Source: Providencia stuartii
GTDB taxonomy: Bacteria > Pseudomonadota > Gammaproteobacteria > Enterobacterales > Enterobacteriaceae
Length of the DNA stretch: 64,000 nt
Direction: 5' to 3'
Assembly (NCBI RefSeq): GCF_029277985.1
Contig: NZ_CP119546.1
Coordinates: 4,278,001-4,342,000 of the forward strand
Both the position numbers and the translations under genes were made by a program. Positions 36,972 through 46,171 of the stretch are shown here, one piece after another; the stretch's first letter is position 1; each line of letters starts with the position of its first letter. The notes beneath the pieces were generated by a model. The model made no database searches and was not told the DNA's origin. It saw only the letters and a program-made list of their open reading frames with translations.

Positions 36972-37997
36972 ATGAATCAAATAAAAGTGTTAGTCACAGG
37001 CGGCCTTGGCTACATTGGTAGCCATACCTGTGTACAGATGATTGAACAAGGCATGCAACCCGTTATTTTGGATAATCTCTGCAATGCTAACCCTGAGGTT
37101 TTAAAGCGTATTGAAACTATCACAGGTATAAAACCCGTGTTTTATGTCGGTGATGTTCGTGATGCCGCGATTCTGGATACGATTTTTGCTGAGCACCAGA
37201 TCGCATCGGTGATCCACTTTGCTGGGCTAAAAGCCGTTGGTGAGTCAGTTCAAAAGCCGATTGAGTATTATGATAACAACGTCAATGGCACCTTAGTGTT
37301 AGTCTCTTGTATGCAAAAAGTCGGTGTGAAGAGTCTTATTTTTAGCTCATCAGCCACTGTGTATGGTGATCCAGAAGAAGTTCCATTAACCGAAGAATCT
37401 AAAGTCGGGGGGACCACCAACCCATATGGTACAAGTAAATATATGGTTGAGCGTATTCTGACTGATTTACATGTTGCTCATAACGAATGGTCACTCACTT
37501 TATTACGTTATTTCAACCCTGTTGGAGCACACCAATCTGGTTTAATTGGTGAAGATCCCCAAGGTATTCCAAATAACCTAACACCTTATATTGCTCAAGT
37601 TGCAGTTGGTCGCCATAAAGAAGTCATGGTTTTTGGCGCAGATTACCCGACTCCAGATGGTACCGGAGTACGTGATTATATCCATGTTATGGATTTAGCT
37701 AGCGGTCATATTGCAGCATTAAACAATGTCAGCCATCAAGCAGGTCTACATACCTATAACCTAGGTACGGGTAAAGGAACTAGTGTATTAGAGATGATTT
37801 CTGCCTTTGAAAAAGCATCGGGTCAACCCATTCCGTATAAAATTGTTGAGCGCCGCCCTGGCGATATCGCTGAATGTTGGTCTAGCCCTAAAAAAGCATT
37901 TAACGATTTGGGATGGAAAGCACAATATTCCTTACAAGATATGGTTAATGATAGCTGGCGTTGGCAATCTCAAAACCCTAATGGCTATAAGCAATAG
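36972..37997 (+). CDS. galE: UDP-hexose 4-epimerase (GalE; Cys at the pocket gate suggests UDP-GlcNAc use)
   Basis: Short-chain dehydrogenase-type epimerase, NAD+ bound. VTGGLGYIGSHTCVQ at residues 7-22, catalytic Ser in FSSSATVYG near 124 and Tyr/Lys in NPYGTSKYMVE near 149, then the NPVGAHQSGLIGEDP block near 180. Where E. coli GalE has Tyr299 in the PAYWAD stretch, this protein reads AECWSS with Cys302 (codon TGT at 37875-37877). A Cys there, as in human GALE, widens the pocket so UDP-GlcNAc/UDP-GalNAc can be epimerised too. So the enzyme may act as Gne for the O-unit. Last gene of the locus, with its own terminator. Confidence 0.9.
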   Translation: MNQIKVLVTGGLGYIGSHTCVQMIEQGMQPVILDNLCNANPEVLKRIETITGIKPVFYVGDVRDAAILDTIFAEHQIASVIHFAGLKAVGESVQKPIEYYDNNVNGTLVLVSCMQKVGVKSLIFSSSATVYGDPEEVPLTEESKVGGTTNPYGTSKYMVERILTDLHVAHNEWSLTLLRYFNPVGAHQSGLIGEDPQGIPNNLTPYIAQVAVGRHKEVMVFGADYPTPDGTGVRDYIHVMDLASGHIAALNNVSHQAGLHTYNLGTGKGTSVLEMISAFEKASGQPIPYKIVERRPGDIAECWSSPKKAFNDLGWKAQYSLQDMVNDSWRWQSQNPNGYKQ

Positions 37998-38021
37998 TCG
38001 TTAGCTAGCGTCGATTCACAT

Positions 38022-38052
38022 AAAGCGGGTTCCATATCGAACCCGCTTTTTT
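38022..38052 (+). terminator. terminator of the polysaccharide locus
   Basis: Perfect 11-bp stem AAAGCGGGTTC / GAACCCGCTTT, 6-nt loop, T-run; 24 nt after galE. Confidence 0.92.
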
Positions 38053-38159
38053 ATTGCGCTCATTTTAGTATTCACAATGACATGCAACTTGCATCATTTG
38101 CGCGTAGAATCCTTTACCACTGTTTCATTTAAATTTACTGTTTAACACAGTCATTCGTT

Positions 38160-38663
38160 ATGCCACATATTGTTTTATTCGAACCTGAAATTCCGCCAAA
38201 TACGGGCAATATCATTCGCCTTTGTGCTAACACAGGCTTTAGCTTACACCTGATCCATCCGTTAGGTTTTACTTGGGATGACAAGCGGCTACGCCGTGCG
38301 GGTTTAGACTATAGTGAATTTGCTGACATCAAACACCATCATGATTATTTTGCTTTCTTAGCAAGCGAAGGATTAAATCCAGATAATAATCAATCTGCTC
38401 GTGGTGCCCGTGTCTTTGCGTTAACCACTAAAGGTAAACCAAGCCACAGTAATGTGAGTTATCAACAAGATGATTATTTAATGTTTGGTCCTGAGACGCG
38501 GGGACTACCGCCTTACGTCCTCGATAATATGCCAATGGAACAAAAAATTCGTATCCCGATGTTGGCAGATAGCCGTAGTATGAATCTATCAAACTCAGTC
38601 GCCGTGGTAGTGTTCGAGGCATGGCGACAATTGGGTTACGCAGGAGCATTATTACGCGACTAA
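38160..38663 (+). CDS. trmL: tRNA (cytidine/uridine-34-2'-O)-methyltransferase TrmL
   Basis: SPOUT methyltransferase that 2'-O-methylates the wobble base of two tRNA-Leu isoacceptors. The 167-residue protein shows [19 protein letters not shown] near residue 7, LRRAGLDY near 46, the SAM-binding knot [16 protein letters not shown] near 107 and [23 protein letters not shown] near 132, as in E. coli TrmL (YibK). It marks the right border of the O-antigen locus, as known for Providencia. Confidence 0.96.
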   Translation: MPHIVLFEPEIPPNTGNIIRLCANTGFSLHLIHPLGFTWDDKRLRRAGLDYSEFADIKHHHDYFAFLASEGLNPDNNQSARGARVFALTTKGKPSHSNVSYQQDDYLMFGPETRGLPPYVLDNMPMEQKIRIPMLADSRSMNLSNSVAVVVFEAWRQLGYAGALLRD

Positions 38664-38702
38664 TTTAGCAGCATGCATACTGATCTTTCCTTATAACGCC
38701 AT

Positions 38703-38732
38703 TATACTTGTACAGAATAAAGTACAAGTATA
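38703..38732. promoter_or_regulatory. operator palindrome of the yefM-yoeB module
   Basis: TATACTTGTAC-N8-GTACAAGTATA, perfect 11-bp arms with a TGTAC core, ends 9 bp before the yefM start. E. coli YefM binds palindromes with a TGTACA core in the same place, so this is the expected autoregulation site; TATACT may double as the -10 box. Confidence 0.8.
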
Positions 38733-38741
38733 GCGGGGTAA

Positions 38742-38996
38742 ATGAAAACTGTTTCATTTAGTGAGGCTAGAAATAATCTAAAATCGGTATTAGATAAAGT
38801 TCTTGATGATGCAGATACAACTATCATCACTCCTCGTGACTCAGAGGATGCTGGAGTTATGTCTTTAGAGTATTACAATAGCCTAATGGAAACGATTTAT
38901 TTATTACGCTCACCAGCAAATGCCGAACATTTAAATAAATCAATTGCTCAATTTAAAGCCGGAAAAGTAAAGAAAAGAGAGCTTATAAATGAGTAG
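38742..38996 (+). CDS. yefM: Antitoxin YefM (Phd/YefM family)
   Basis: DNA-binding antitoxin that neutralises YoeB and represses its own operon. 84 residues: N-terminal Phd/YefM fold beginning KTVSFSEARNNLKSVLDKVLDD, with ISPR-like ITPRDSEDAGVMSLEYYNSLMET (core of the family), and a basic C-terminal tail KAGKVKKREL that would wrap the toxin. Complete, with an operator directly upstream. Its stop overlaps the start of the disrupted yoeB. Confidence 0.92.
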   Translation: MKTVSFSEARNNLKSVLDKVLDDADTTIITPRDSEDAGVMSLEYYNSLMETIYLLRSPANAEHLNKSIAQFKAGKVKKRELINE

Positions 38997-39274
38997 ATTT
39001 TTAATATGGACTGACCAAGGATGGGAAGACTATCTATACCGGCAAACCCAAGACAAAAAAATGCTCAAACGCATTAATAATGCTCATTGACGAGACTAAA
39101 AGAACACCTTTTTATGGGATAGGAAAACCAGAACCACTAAAAGAAAACTTAGCTGGCTTCTGGTCTAGACGAATAGATGAAACAAATAGGCTCATTTATT
39201 CAATAGACGATGAGGGTTTAACTATTATTGCTTGTCGTTATTATGAAAAGGTTCAACAAATTGTGATACAGTAA
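38990..39274 (+). pseudogene. yoeB: yoeB toxin remnant with two frame disruptions
   Basis: The sequence still encodes a full YoeB if read in two frames. ATG 38990 opens MSRF and hits TAA at 39002-39004; adding one T in the TTTT run (38999-39002) would restore the frame to LIWTDQGWEDYLYRQTQDKK (39001 on). That frame ends at TGA 39088-39090; skipping one base near 39076-39080 continues into LIDETKRTPFYGIGKPEPLK, then the intact ENLAGFWSRRID-NRLIYSI region and CRYYE end (to 39274). The two shifts cancel, but the stop between them kills the protein. YoeB is an mRNA interferase acting in the ribosome; here the catalytic residues are preserved but not translated as one chain. Sequencing error at both sites is the alternative. 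Confidence 0.85.
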
Positions 39275-39355
39275 CATGAAATAACTCATCTGTATGGCTA
39301 GTGTATTCATCCATATCTTTTAGCCGTTTCAGCTCAGATACAATAATGACTCTTC

Positions 39356-40177
39356 TCAAATCCCATCACCGTCTTCAAAACCATAAATCGAGCCATTAAA
39401 GTTTTGGTCCATCTCTAACGATGGCTTATCACTATTTGGTTTACCGACGACACGAGCAGGTACACCCGCTACCGTAGTATGAGGAGGAACGGGGTGAAGG
39501 ACAACTGAACCCGCGCCTATTTTTGCACCACGCCCAATCTCAATATTACCAAGGATCTTCGCACCCGCACCGATCATCACGCCTTCACGAACTTTAGGGT
39601 GACGGTCACCGCAAGTCTTACCCGTACCGCCTAAAGTCACGGATTGCAGAATAGAAACATCGTTCTCAACAACCGCCGTTTCACCAATCACAATTCCTGT
39701 TGCATGGTCTAACATGATGCCACAACCAATGCGAGCGGCTGGGTGAATATCAACAGCAAAGGTGACTGAAATCTGATTTTGCAAATAAATGGCAAGTGCT
39801 TGACGACCTTCTTTCCATAGCCAATGCCCGATACGATAGGCTTGTAACGCATGGAAACCTTTCAGGTATAACAAGGGGGTAGAATATTTATCAACCGCCG
39901 GGTCACGCAGACGCACGGCGGATAAATCCATCGCAGCAGAAAAAATCATTTGTTCGTCATTACGATAGGCTTGTTCAACAATTTCTCTCACTTCCATGGC
40001 TGGCATGATAGGTGAACTGAGTTTGTTGGCTAGCATATAACTGAGTGCACTACCTAAGTTATCGTGCTTAAGCAAGGTTGCATTAAAGAAACTGGCTAAC
40101 AGAGGCTCACAATCGGCAAGTGACTTTGCTTCATCTTTAATGAATCCCCAGATTCTATCCAATTCTTCTCGCGACAT
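39356..40177 (-). CDS. cysE: Serine O-acetyltransferase
   Basis: Acetyl-CoA:L-serine acetyltransferase, first step of cysteine synthesis, feedback-inhibited by cysteine and complexed with CysK. N-terminal helical domain (1-140) with the family pieces DEAKSLADCEPLLASFF, then left-handed beta-helix hexapeptide repeats from about 150 (HPAARIGCGIMLDHATGIVIGE, catalytic His and Asp), ending in a flexible tail whose last residue is Ile (GFEDGDGI), needed for CysK docking. 273 residues, identical in length to the E. coli enzyme. Follows gpsA by 25 nt. Confidence 0.97.
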   Translation of the reverse strand: MSREELDRIWGFIKDEAKSLADCEPLLASFFNATLLKHDNLGSALSYMLANKLSSPIMPAMEVREIVEQAYRNDEQMIFSAAMDLSAVRLRDPAVDKYSTPLLYLKGFHALQAYRIGHWLWKEGRQALAIYLQNQISVTFAVDIHPAARIGCGIMLDHATGIVIGETAVVENDVSILQSVTLGGTGKTCGDRHPKVREGVMIGAGAKILGNIEIGRGAKIGAGSVVLHPVPPHTTVAGVPARVVGKPNSDKPSLEMDQNFNGSIYGFEDGDGI

Positions 40178-40202
40178 AATGACTCACTTAAAATTTGATT
40201 TT

Positions 40203-41231
40203 TTAGTCCTTCGATGTTGGCATGTCAGCAATTTCATCTTTAGTCGCTCGCCCTAATAGCGCTTGTGCTGCTTCTAGGACATTTTTTTGGCGATAAAGGA
40301 TTTGATAAATTTGCTCCGTGATTGGCATCTCAACCCCTGCACGCTCAGCAAGTGCCTTTACTTCTTTGGTATTGCGATAACCTTCCACCACTTGGCCAAT
40401 TTCTTTTTCAGCTTCACTCACACTAATACCATCGCCAAGCATCATGCCAAAGCGACGGTTACGTGATTGATTATCGGTACAGGTTAACACTAAATCACCC
40501 AGTCCCGCCATGCCCATAAAGGTGGAGGGGTCAGCACCTAATGCAGCACCTAATCGACTCATTTCCGCTAGACCACGCGTGATCAAGGCTGTCCGTGCGT
40601 TAGCGCCAAAGCCCATACCATCCGAGATGCCCGCACCAATTGCAATCACATTTTTTACTGCCCCACCCAGCTGTACACCAACCATATCAGGGTTTTTGTA
40701 CACACGGAAACTTTTGCCACAATGGAAAAGCTGTTGCAGTTCATCACCAAATTGGCTGTCAGTTGCGGCAACTGAAATTGCCGTTGGCATACCCGCAGCT
40801 AATTCTTTGGCAAACGTGGGGCCTGATAACACAGCAAGTGGAATTTCATTGCCTAATACTTCACGCGCCACATCTTGTAATAAACGCCCTGTATCTCTTT
40901 CTAAGCCTTTCGTTGCCCAGATAATACGTGAGTCAGCTCGGAGATAAGGTTGAATTTGTTTGAGCACATCACCAAAAACATGGCTTGGTACTACAATCAA
41001 GATATTTGGACTCGCTTCCACGGCACGTTTAAGGTCCGTTTCGAGAGATAAACTATCAGGGAAAGAAACGCCAGGCAAAAATGCCTGATTACTACGTTCT
41101 TGTTGTAATTTACGCACATGCTGAGGGTCATGTCCCCACAGCATAACCTGATGGCCATTACGTGCTAACGTAATCGCTAAAGCGGTGCCGTAAGAACCGG
41201 CACCGATGACTGTCATTGAAGCAGTTTTCAT
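40203..41231 (-). CDS. gpsA: Glycerol-3-phosphate dehydrogenase [NAD(P)+]
   Basis: Makes sn-glycerol 3-phosphate from dihydroxyacetone phosphate for phospholipid synthesis. Rossmann motif [20 protein letters not shown] at residues 8-27, [16 protein letters not shown] near 109, [16 protein letters not shown] near 141 and the catalytic Lys in [15 protein letters not shown] near 190, with [16 protein letters not shown] near 250. 342 residues. Between secB (8 nt upstream) and cysE, the conserved secB-gpsA-cysE order. Confidence 0.97.
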   Translation of the reverse strand: MKTASMTVIGAGSYGTALAITLARNGHQVMLWGHDPQHVRKLQQERSNQAFLPGVSFPDSLSLETDLKRAVEASPNILIVVPSHVFGDVLKQIQPYLRADSRIIWATKGLERDTGRLLQDVAREVLGNEIPLAVLSGPTFAKELAAGMPTAISVAATDSQFGDELQQLFHCGKSFRVYKNPDMVGVQLGGAVKNVIAIGAGISDGMGFGANARTALITRGLAEMSRLGAALGADPSTFMGMAGLGDLVLTCTDNQSRNRRFGMMLGDGISVSEAEKEIGQVVEGYRNTKEVKALAERAGVEMPITEQIYQILYRQKNVLEAAQALLGRATKDEIADMPTSKD

Positions 41232-41239
41232 TAAGCGTC

Positions 41240-41707
41240 CTATTGAACTTCGCTATTCTGCGCTGGCTCGCCTTGCTGCTGTTGCAAATAATTCATGAAC
41301 AGAGCATCAAAGTTAACTGGCGCTAGGTTCAGTTGAGGGAATGTACCGCGGCTCACCATGCTAGTGATTGCTTCACGTGCATATGGGAACAGAATATTTG
41401 GGCAGTATGCACCTAAACAATGTGCCATTTGAGTCCCATCAATACCTTCGATAGAGAATACGCCAGCTTGTTGAACTTCACACAGGAATGCGGTTTCTTC
41501 GCCCAGTTTTGCTGTTGTGGTAACACGCAAAACAACTTCATAAACACCTTCAGTCAATTGGGTAGATGAAGTATCCAAATCCAATTTAATTTCTGGCTGC
41601 CACTCGTGTTGGAAAATATGTGGTGCATTAGGTGCTTCGAATGAAACATCCTTTGTATAGATACGTTGGATCTGGAATACCATTTCAGAGTTGTTTTGTT
41701 CTGACAT
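41240..41707 (-). CDS. secB: Protein-export chaperone SecB
   Basis: Cytoplasmic homotetramer that keeps preproteins unfolded and hands them to SecA. The family start [19 protein letters not shown], the [17 protein letters not shown] peptide-binding region and the [14 protein letters not shown] and [15 protein letters not shown] blocks are all present. The true start is ATG 41707 (155 residues, as in E. coli); the frame is open further but that N-terminus is not SecB. In E. coli grxC precedes secB; here there is no grxC between secB and yibN. Confidence 0.97.
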   Translation of the reverse strand: MSEQNNSEMVFQIQRIYTKDVSFEAPNAPHIFQHEWQPEIKLDLDTSSTQLTEGVYEVVLRVTTTAKLGEETAFLCEVQQAGVFSIEGIDGTQMAHCLGAYCPNILFPYAREAITSMVSRGTFPQLNLAPVNFDALFMNYLQQQQGEPAQNSEVQ

Positions 41708-41826
41708 AATTTTAATACCTTTTAACTTCCATATGAATTTGACTGTATAGACCGGCAGACGTTCAAATAATGTGTTACCACACAAATGTTATCGTTAGGT
41801 TTATTACAATTTACATGTCGGATAAA

Positions 41827-42264
41827 TTACTTCTTACCACGAGCTAACGGCAGATTCTCACCTGACCAGCCAGCAATCCCTTCTTTCAGGACAAAGACTT
41901 TTTCAAAACCGTGTTGCACTAAATGCTCAGCCGGTTTACCCGATTCCATGCCACTCGCCGAAACCACAATTATTGGTTTTTGCTTGTGTTTTTCTAGCTC
42001 ACCTAAATTATTCTCTTTAATTTCAGATGGCGTTAAATTGATAGAATCAATAATATGCCCTTTGCGGAAGTCGTCACGTGTACGCAAATCCACAATGACG
42101 GCTTCTTCTTTATTAATCAGAGCAATCGCCTGTGCGCGCGTGATCACTTTTGATTTAGAGAACAGACCTTTAAAGGTCATTACGACCACCGCGACAAATA
42201 GCGCGATCCAAACCAGACTCAACAACATGTTCCGGCTGACGAATTGCATGATTTCTTGCATCAT
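41827..42264 (-). CDS. yibN: Membrane-anchored rhodanese-like protein YibN
   Basis: Inner-membrane protein with a single N-terminal helix (about residues 12-33) and a cytoplasmic rhodanese domain ([19 protein letters not shown] near 72, [13 protein letters not shown] near the end). The active-site loop reads [10 protein letters not shown]: Ser stands where sulfurtransferases need Cys. E. coli YibN also lacks Cys at that position but has a nearby MQC; here that residue is Ser too, so sulfur transfer is unlikely. ATG 42264 or 42261 is preferred to the TTG at 42273. E. coli YibN has been linked to YidC-dependent membrane insertion; whether that holds here is unknown. Confidence 0.9.
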   Translation of the reverse strand: MMQEIMQFVSRNMLLSLVWIALFVAVVVMTFKGLFSKSKVITRAQAIALINKEEAVIVDLRTRDDFRKGHIIDSINLTPSEIKENNLGELEKHKQKPIIVVSASGMESGKPAEHLVQHGFEKVFVLKEGIAGWSGENLPLARGKK

Positions 42265-42760
42265 GGGGGGCAATCACTCCCGTTAGTTAAAAACGAATAT
42301 CAAAGGGTTCAGAGTATACCTTTGTGTTGAGCTAATTACAGCCAGTTAGCGCAAACTAGATGGATTTTTTTGCGAAACAGTACGCAGAAATAATCTCTTT
42401 TCCCAACAAAATATCATTTGTCTATCAAGATAGACACTTTTGCTATTTTACCATAAGCCCTAGTCGTCACCAAAAATAGCCTATGTACAATCCGTATTCG
42501 CAAGATTAAAAAGCACCCTAAGCACTAACAGATCCTGATAATATTTGATTTAATGCTACAAAATGATGTAAGACACGATACAATCAATGGAATGACAAAT
42601 GATTATGATTGTATCACTACCAAATCGTTTATCTTTCATAAGATAATTGAAACCGCTTGGTTGAATGTTATTTGTTACGATATTCAGAATAGGGTGCTGG
42701 TAACTATCGCTATCAGATGAAATAATCAGCTATCGCATTTATTCGAGGTTTTCTATCAGA
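42265..42760. promoter_or_regulatory. yibN / envC divergent region with an 18-bp palindrome
   Basis: About 495 bp, with gpmI of the E. coli order missing. It holds a near-continuous palindrome TGTCTATCAAGATAGACA (42419-42436; 8-bp arms, 2-nt centre) and a 7-bp one TTATCTT-tcat-AAGATAA (42629-42646). Both lack T-runs and could be operator sites for a dimeric regulator. No gene remnant of gpmI is recognisable. Confidence 0.45.
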
Positions 42761-44053
42761 ATGGCCAATAAACATAACTGGATGAAAATAGCCGTTATTC
42801 GTCAAGCTATTACCTCAACGCTGTTCGCTTGTGGTTTCATCGCACTCTTGCCGATGCAAGCAATAGCGGCCAATCAGATCACAGAAAACAAAGATCAACT
42901 GCAAAATTTGCTGCAAAATATCGCTGAAAAAGAAAAAAGCGTAAAAGACCAGCAGGCCAAGCGATCCGCACTACTCAATCAGCTCCAACAACAAGAAAAA
43001 AGTATTTCAGCAGCAGGACGCGAACTGCATAACACACAAGCTCAGCTTAAACAATTAGACAAAGACATTGCTGAGTTAAATAGCAACATTAATCGATTAC
43101 AAAAACAAAAAAGTGAGCATGAAAAATTACTGGCGGAACAACTCGATGCCGCATTTCGATTAGGTAAACACCAAGGTTTATCATTATTTTTAAAGGGTGA
43201 AGAAGGCCAGCGTGAAGAGCGCATTTTGGCTTACTACAGCTATCTCAACCAAGCACGCGAAAAAAATATTAAACAGCTTGAAGCCACGACTCTGGAACTT
43301 AATCAGCAAAAGCAACTTGAACAGAAAAAACAAGCTGAACAAAAAACAGCCTTAGCACGTCAGCAACAAGAAAAACGTAAATTAGATAATGCGCAAGCTG
43401 CACGTAAGCAAACACTCTCAGCGCTTGAAAGTACGTTGAAAGAAGATCAAAAAAATCTGGCTGTGATGAAACAAAACGAGTCAAGGCTAAGAGATAAGAT
43501 AGCGCGTGCAGAACGTGAAGCCAAAGCGAGAGCAGAACGAGAAGCGCGTGAGGCGGCTCGTATCCGTGCGGAGGTTGCCGAAAAAGAACGTAAAGCGAAA
43601 CAAACAGGTTCAACTTATAAACCATCAGAGAGTGAGCGTTCACTAATGTCTCGAACCGGTGGCTTAGGTCGTCCTGCGGGGCAAGCTTTATGGCCAGTAC
43701 GTGGACAGACGCTACATAATTATGGCGATGCCATTTCAGGTGAGCTGCGCTGGAAAGGTATGGTGATCGGAGCCAATGAAGGGACTCAAGTCAAAGCCAT
43801 TGCAGATGGCCGCGTACTACTTGCTGACTGGTTACAAGGCTACGGCCTTGTTGTTGTCGTGGAGCATGGTAAAGGCGACATGAGTTTATATGGCTATAAC
43901 CAAAGCGCACTCGTGAATGTTGGACAAGAAGTTCGGGCTGGGCAACCTATCGCACTTGTGGGAAGTAGTGGCGGGCAGGAACGCCCCGCGCTGTACTTCG
44001 AAATTCGCCGGCAGGGTAAAACTGTTAACCCTCGCCCTTGGTTAGGTAAATAA
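42761..44053 (+). CDS. envC: Murein hydrolase activator EnvC
   Basis: Periplasmic protein that, with FtsEX, activates amidases AmiA/AmiB for daughter-cell separation. Signal peptide to about residue 36 (MQAIAA-N). Long coiled coil from about 45 to 290 rich in Lys, Glu and Gln, then a degenerate LytM (M23) domain from about 310 (GQALWPVRGQTLHNYG, VVVVEHGKGDMSLYGYNQSA, ending VNPRPWLGK). The zinc ligands of active M23 enzymes are not complete, as in E. coli EnvC, fitting an activator rather than an enzyme. Followed by yibQ 26 nt later. Confidence 0.94.
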   Translation: MANKHNWMKIAVIRQAITSTLFACGFIALLPMQAIAANQITENKDQLQNLLQNIAEKEKSVKDQQAKRSALLNQLQQQEKSISAAGRELHNTQAQLKQLDKDIAELNSNINRLQKQKSEHEKLLAEQLDAAFRLGKHQGLSLFLKGEEGQREERILAYYSYLNQAREKNIKQLEATTLELNQQKQLEQKKQAEQKTALARQQQEKRKLDNAQAARKQTLSALESTLKEDQKNLAVMKQNESRLRDKIARAEREAKARAEREAREAARIRAEVAEKERKAKQTGSTYKPSESERSLMSRTGGLGRPAGQALWPVRGQTLHNYGDAISGELRWKGMVIGANEGTQVKAIADGRVLLADWLQGYGLVVVVEHGKGDMSLYGYNQSALVNVGQEVRAGQPIALVGSSGGQERPALYFEIRRQGKTVNPRPWLGK

Positions 44054-44079
44054 CCAAGCAAACAGTTAGGAAGATAATT

Positions 44080-45075
44080 ATGTTAAAACACCGGCCTTTT
44101 AAGCGACTCATTGGGTTATCTCTATTGATAATGAGTCTTCAGGCTAGTGCAGCACAATTGGCGATAGTCATTGATGATTTTGGCTATCGCACCAAAGAAG
44201 ATAACCAAATATTGGCACTGCCAACGCCAATCACCATTGCCATCCTACCTGATTCACCTCATGGGCAGCTCGTTGCGAACAAAGCGCATCAACAAGGGCG
44301 AGAAATTTTGATCCACATGCCGATGAAGCCACTTAGTCAGCAACCTTTAGAAAAAAATACGCTTGCCCCCTCAATGAGCGCAGAAGAGGTTGACCGTATT
44401 ATTCAACGGGCGATAAGTAAAGTTCCTCATGCCACAGGCATGAATAATCATATGGGCAGTGAGATGACTTCCAGCCTGCCAGGTATGCGTAATGTCATGC
44501 GTTCACTTTCCCGCTCAAATTTTTTCTTTTTAGACAGCGTGACGATTGGCAATACCCAAGTTGCGAAAGCCGCTAAAGAATTTGGCGTTCCCACCGTCCG
44601 ACGTCATCTCTTTCTTGATAACCATCAATCTGAAGAAGAGACACGGACGCAGCTGAATAAAGCGGTTGCCTACGCGCGTAAACACGGTAATGCCATTGCA
44701 ATTGGCCATCCACACCCATCCACCGTACGGGCATTGCAGAAATTTTTACCCCAACTACCCAGCGATATTGAGTTAGTTAACGTCAGCACCCTATTAAATC
44801 GTGCTCAGCAGCCTCAAGAGCAACAACCACTTAAAATGCAACCTGAAGAGCCTAAGCAGTTGTCAAAAGACTCACCTAACGGTACGCAAACCACGCCAAC
44901 AACCCCTGTTGAAATTGGCATTTGTGAATTTGAGCTACCGAACAACACCTCAGCAACTCAACTTGAAGGCATCCATTTTTTGATGTTTGTTGTTGAATCC
45001 ATTTATCAAGATAAAACGTTACGGCCTCTATTATCAAATAAAAAGCCGTCACTGTTTACCCAACAAAAACCTTAA
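44080..45075 (+). CDS. yibQ: Divergent polysaccharide deacetylase family protein YibQ
   Basis: Secreted protein of unknown substrate. Signal peptide to about residue 24 (QASAA-Q). The DUF610/divergent deacetylase domain shows IVIDDFGYRTKED near residue 30, HMPMKPLSQQPLE near 83, ATGMNNHMGSEMTS near 125 and GHPHPSTV near 207, with His and Asp residues similar to metal-site positions of polysaccharide deacetylases. The C-terminal 85 residues are low-complexity (Gln/Pro/Thr rich) and not part of the domain. EnvC-yibQ pairing is conserved in Enterobacterales. Confidence 0.9.
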   Translation: MLKHRPFKRLIGLSLLIMSLQASAAQLAIVIDDFGYRTKEDNQILALPTPITIAILPDSPHGQLVANKAHQQGREILIHMPMKPLSQQPLEKNTLAPSMSAEEVDRIIQRAISKVPHATGMNNHMGSEMTSSLPGMRNVMRSLSRSNFFFLDSVTIGNTQVAKAAKEFGVPTVRRHLFLDNHQSEEETRTQLNKAVAYARKHGNAIAIGHPHPSTVRALQKFLPQLPSDIELVNVSTLLNRAQQPQEQQPLKMQPEEPKQLSKDSPNGTQTTPTTPVEIGICEFELPNNTSATQLEGIHFLMFVVESIYQDKTLRPLLSNKKPSLFTQQKP

Positions 45076-45081
45076 TCATCC

Positions 45082-45118
45082 TGCCAGTTGCTTACACACG
45101 CTAGCCACTGGCATTTTT
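45082..45118 (+). terminator. envC-yibQ terminator
   Basis: TGCCAGT / ACTGGCA 7-bp stem with an 18-nt loop followed by five T's, between convergent yibQ and tdh. Confidence 0.7.
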
Positions 45119-45119
45119 A

Positions 45120-46148
45120 TCATTTATCCCAATTCAATATCACTTTACCTGATTGCCCCGAACGCATGATATCAAAGCCTTGCTGGAAATCATCGATAGC
45201 AAATTGATGAGTAATCATTGGGGTGAGATCTAGGCCAGACTGTACTAACGTTGCCATCTTATACCAAGTTTCAAACATCTCTCGACCGTAGATGCCTTTG
45301 ATAAAGAGTCCCTTAAAGATCACTTTTCCCCAGTCAATGGCCATTTCAGAAGAGGGAATACCTAATAATGCAATACGACCACCATGATTCATCGTATCTA
45401 ACATCGTATGAAATGCCGCGGGAGAACCAGAAACCTCTAAAGCAACATCAAAGCCTTCTTGCATACCCAACTCTTTCATCACATCTTGTAGATTTTCTCG
45501 CCCGACATTCACGGCTCGAGTAACGCCCATTTTTTTCGCTAAATCCAGTCGATAGTCATTGATGTCAGTGATCACGACATGTCGAGCTCCAACATGTCGG
45601 CAGACGGCTGCGGCCATAATACCTATTGGCCCCGCCCCCGAAACCAGCACATCTTCCCCGACTAAATCAAACGATAATGCTGTATGCACTGCGTTGCCAA
45701 AAGGATCAAATATCGCGGCAATTTCATCCGGAATATTATCGGGGATTTTAAAGGCATTGAATGCCGGCAGTACAAGGTATTCAGCAAAACAGCCAGGGCG
45801 ATTCACGCCGACACCTATCGTGTTACGGCATAAATGGGTACGCCCTCCCCGACAATTACGACAATGTCCACAAGTGATATGCCCTTCACCTGAAACGCGG
45901 TCACCAATTTTAAAGCCCTTAACCTCCTGTCCTATTTCAACAATTTCCCCAACATATTCATGACCGACGACCATAGGTACAGGAATGGTCTTTTGTGACC
46001 ACTCATCCCAATTATAGATATGCACATCCGTACCACAGATTGCAGTTTTACGGATTTTAATCATCACATCATTGTGCCCGAGTTCCGGTTTTGGAACATC
46101 TGTCATCCATATACCTGGTTCTGCTTTTAATTTGGACAGTGCTTTCAT
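45120..46148 (-). CDS. tdh: L-threonine 3-dehydrogenase
   Basis: Zinc medium-chain dehydrogenase oxidising threonine to 2-amino-3-oxobutanoate with NAD+. Catalytic Zn ligand Cys in [17 protein letters not shown] near residue 38, GHEYVGEI near 64, structural zinc four-Cys loop [18 protein letters not shown] near 93-110, and the NAD site [13 protein letters not shown] near 169. 342 residues. Located 23 nt after kbl in the kbl-tdh operon that converts threonine to glycine and acetyl-CoA; the operon is Lrp-controlled in E. coli. Confidence 0.97.
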   Translation of the reverse strand: MKALSKLKAEPGIWMTDVPKPELGHNDVMIKIRKTAICGTDVHIYNWDEWSQKTIPVPMVVGHEYVGEIVEIGQEVKGFKIGDRVSGEGHITCGHCRNCRGGRTHLCRNTIGVGVNRPGCFAEYLVLPAFNAFKIPDNIPDEIAAIFDPFGNAVHTALSFDLVGEDVLVSGAGPIGIMAAAVCRHVGARHVVITDINDYRLDLAKKMGVTRAVNVGRENLQDVMKELGMQEGFDVALEVSGSPAAFHTMLDTMNHGGRIALLGIPSSEMAIDWGKVIFKGLFIKGIYGREMFETWYKMATLVQSGLDLTPMITHQFAIDDFQQGFDIMRSGQSGKVILNWDK

Positions 46149-46171
46149 AGAACGGCCTTATTTAGTTACCA

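Noticed and set aside
39080..39274. Separate 64-residue gene
   Set aside because: It is the C-terminal part of YoeB in a shifted frame, not an independent gene.
41786..42286. Plus-strand frame of 166 residues in the yibN region, considered as a grxC remnant
   Set aside because: It is the complement of yibN and has no CPYC glutaredoxin motif.
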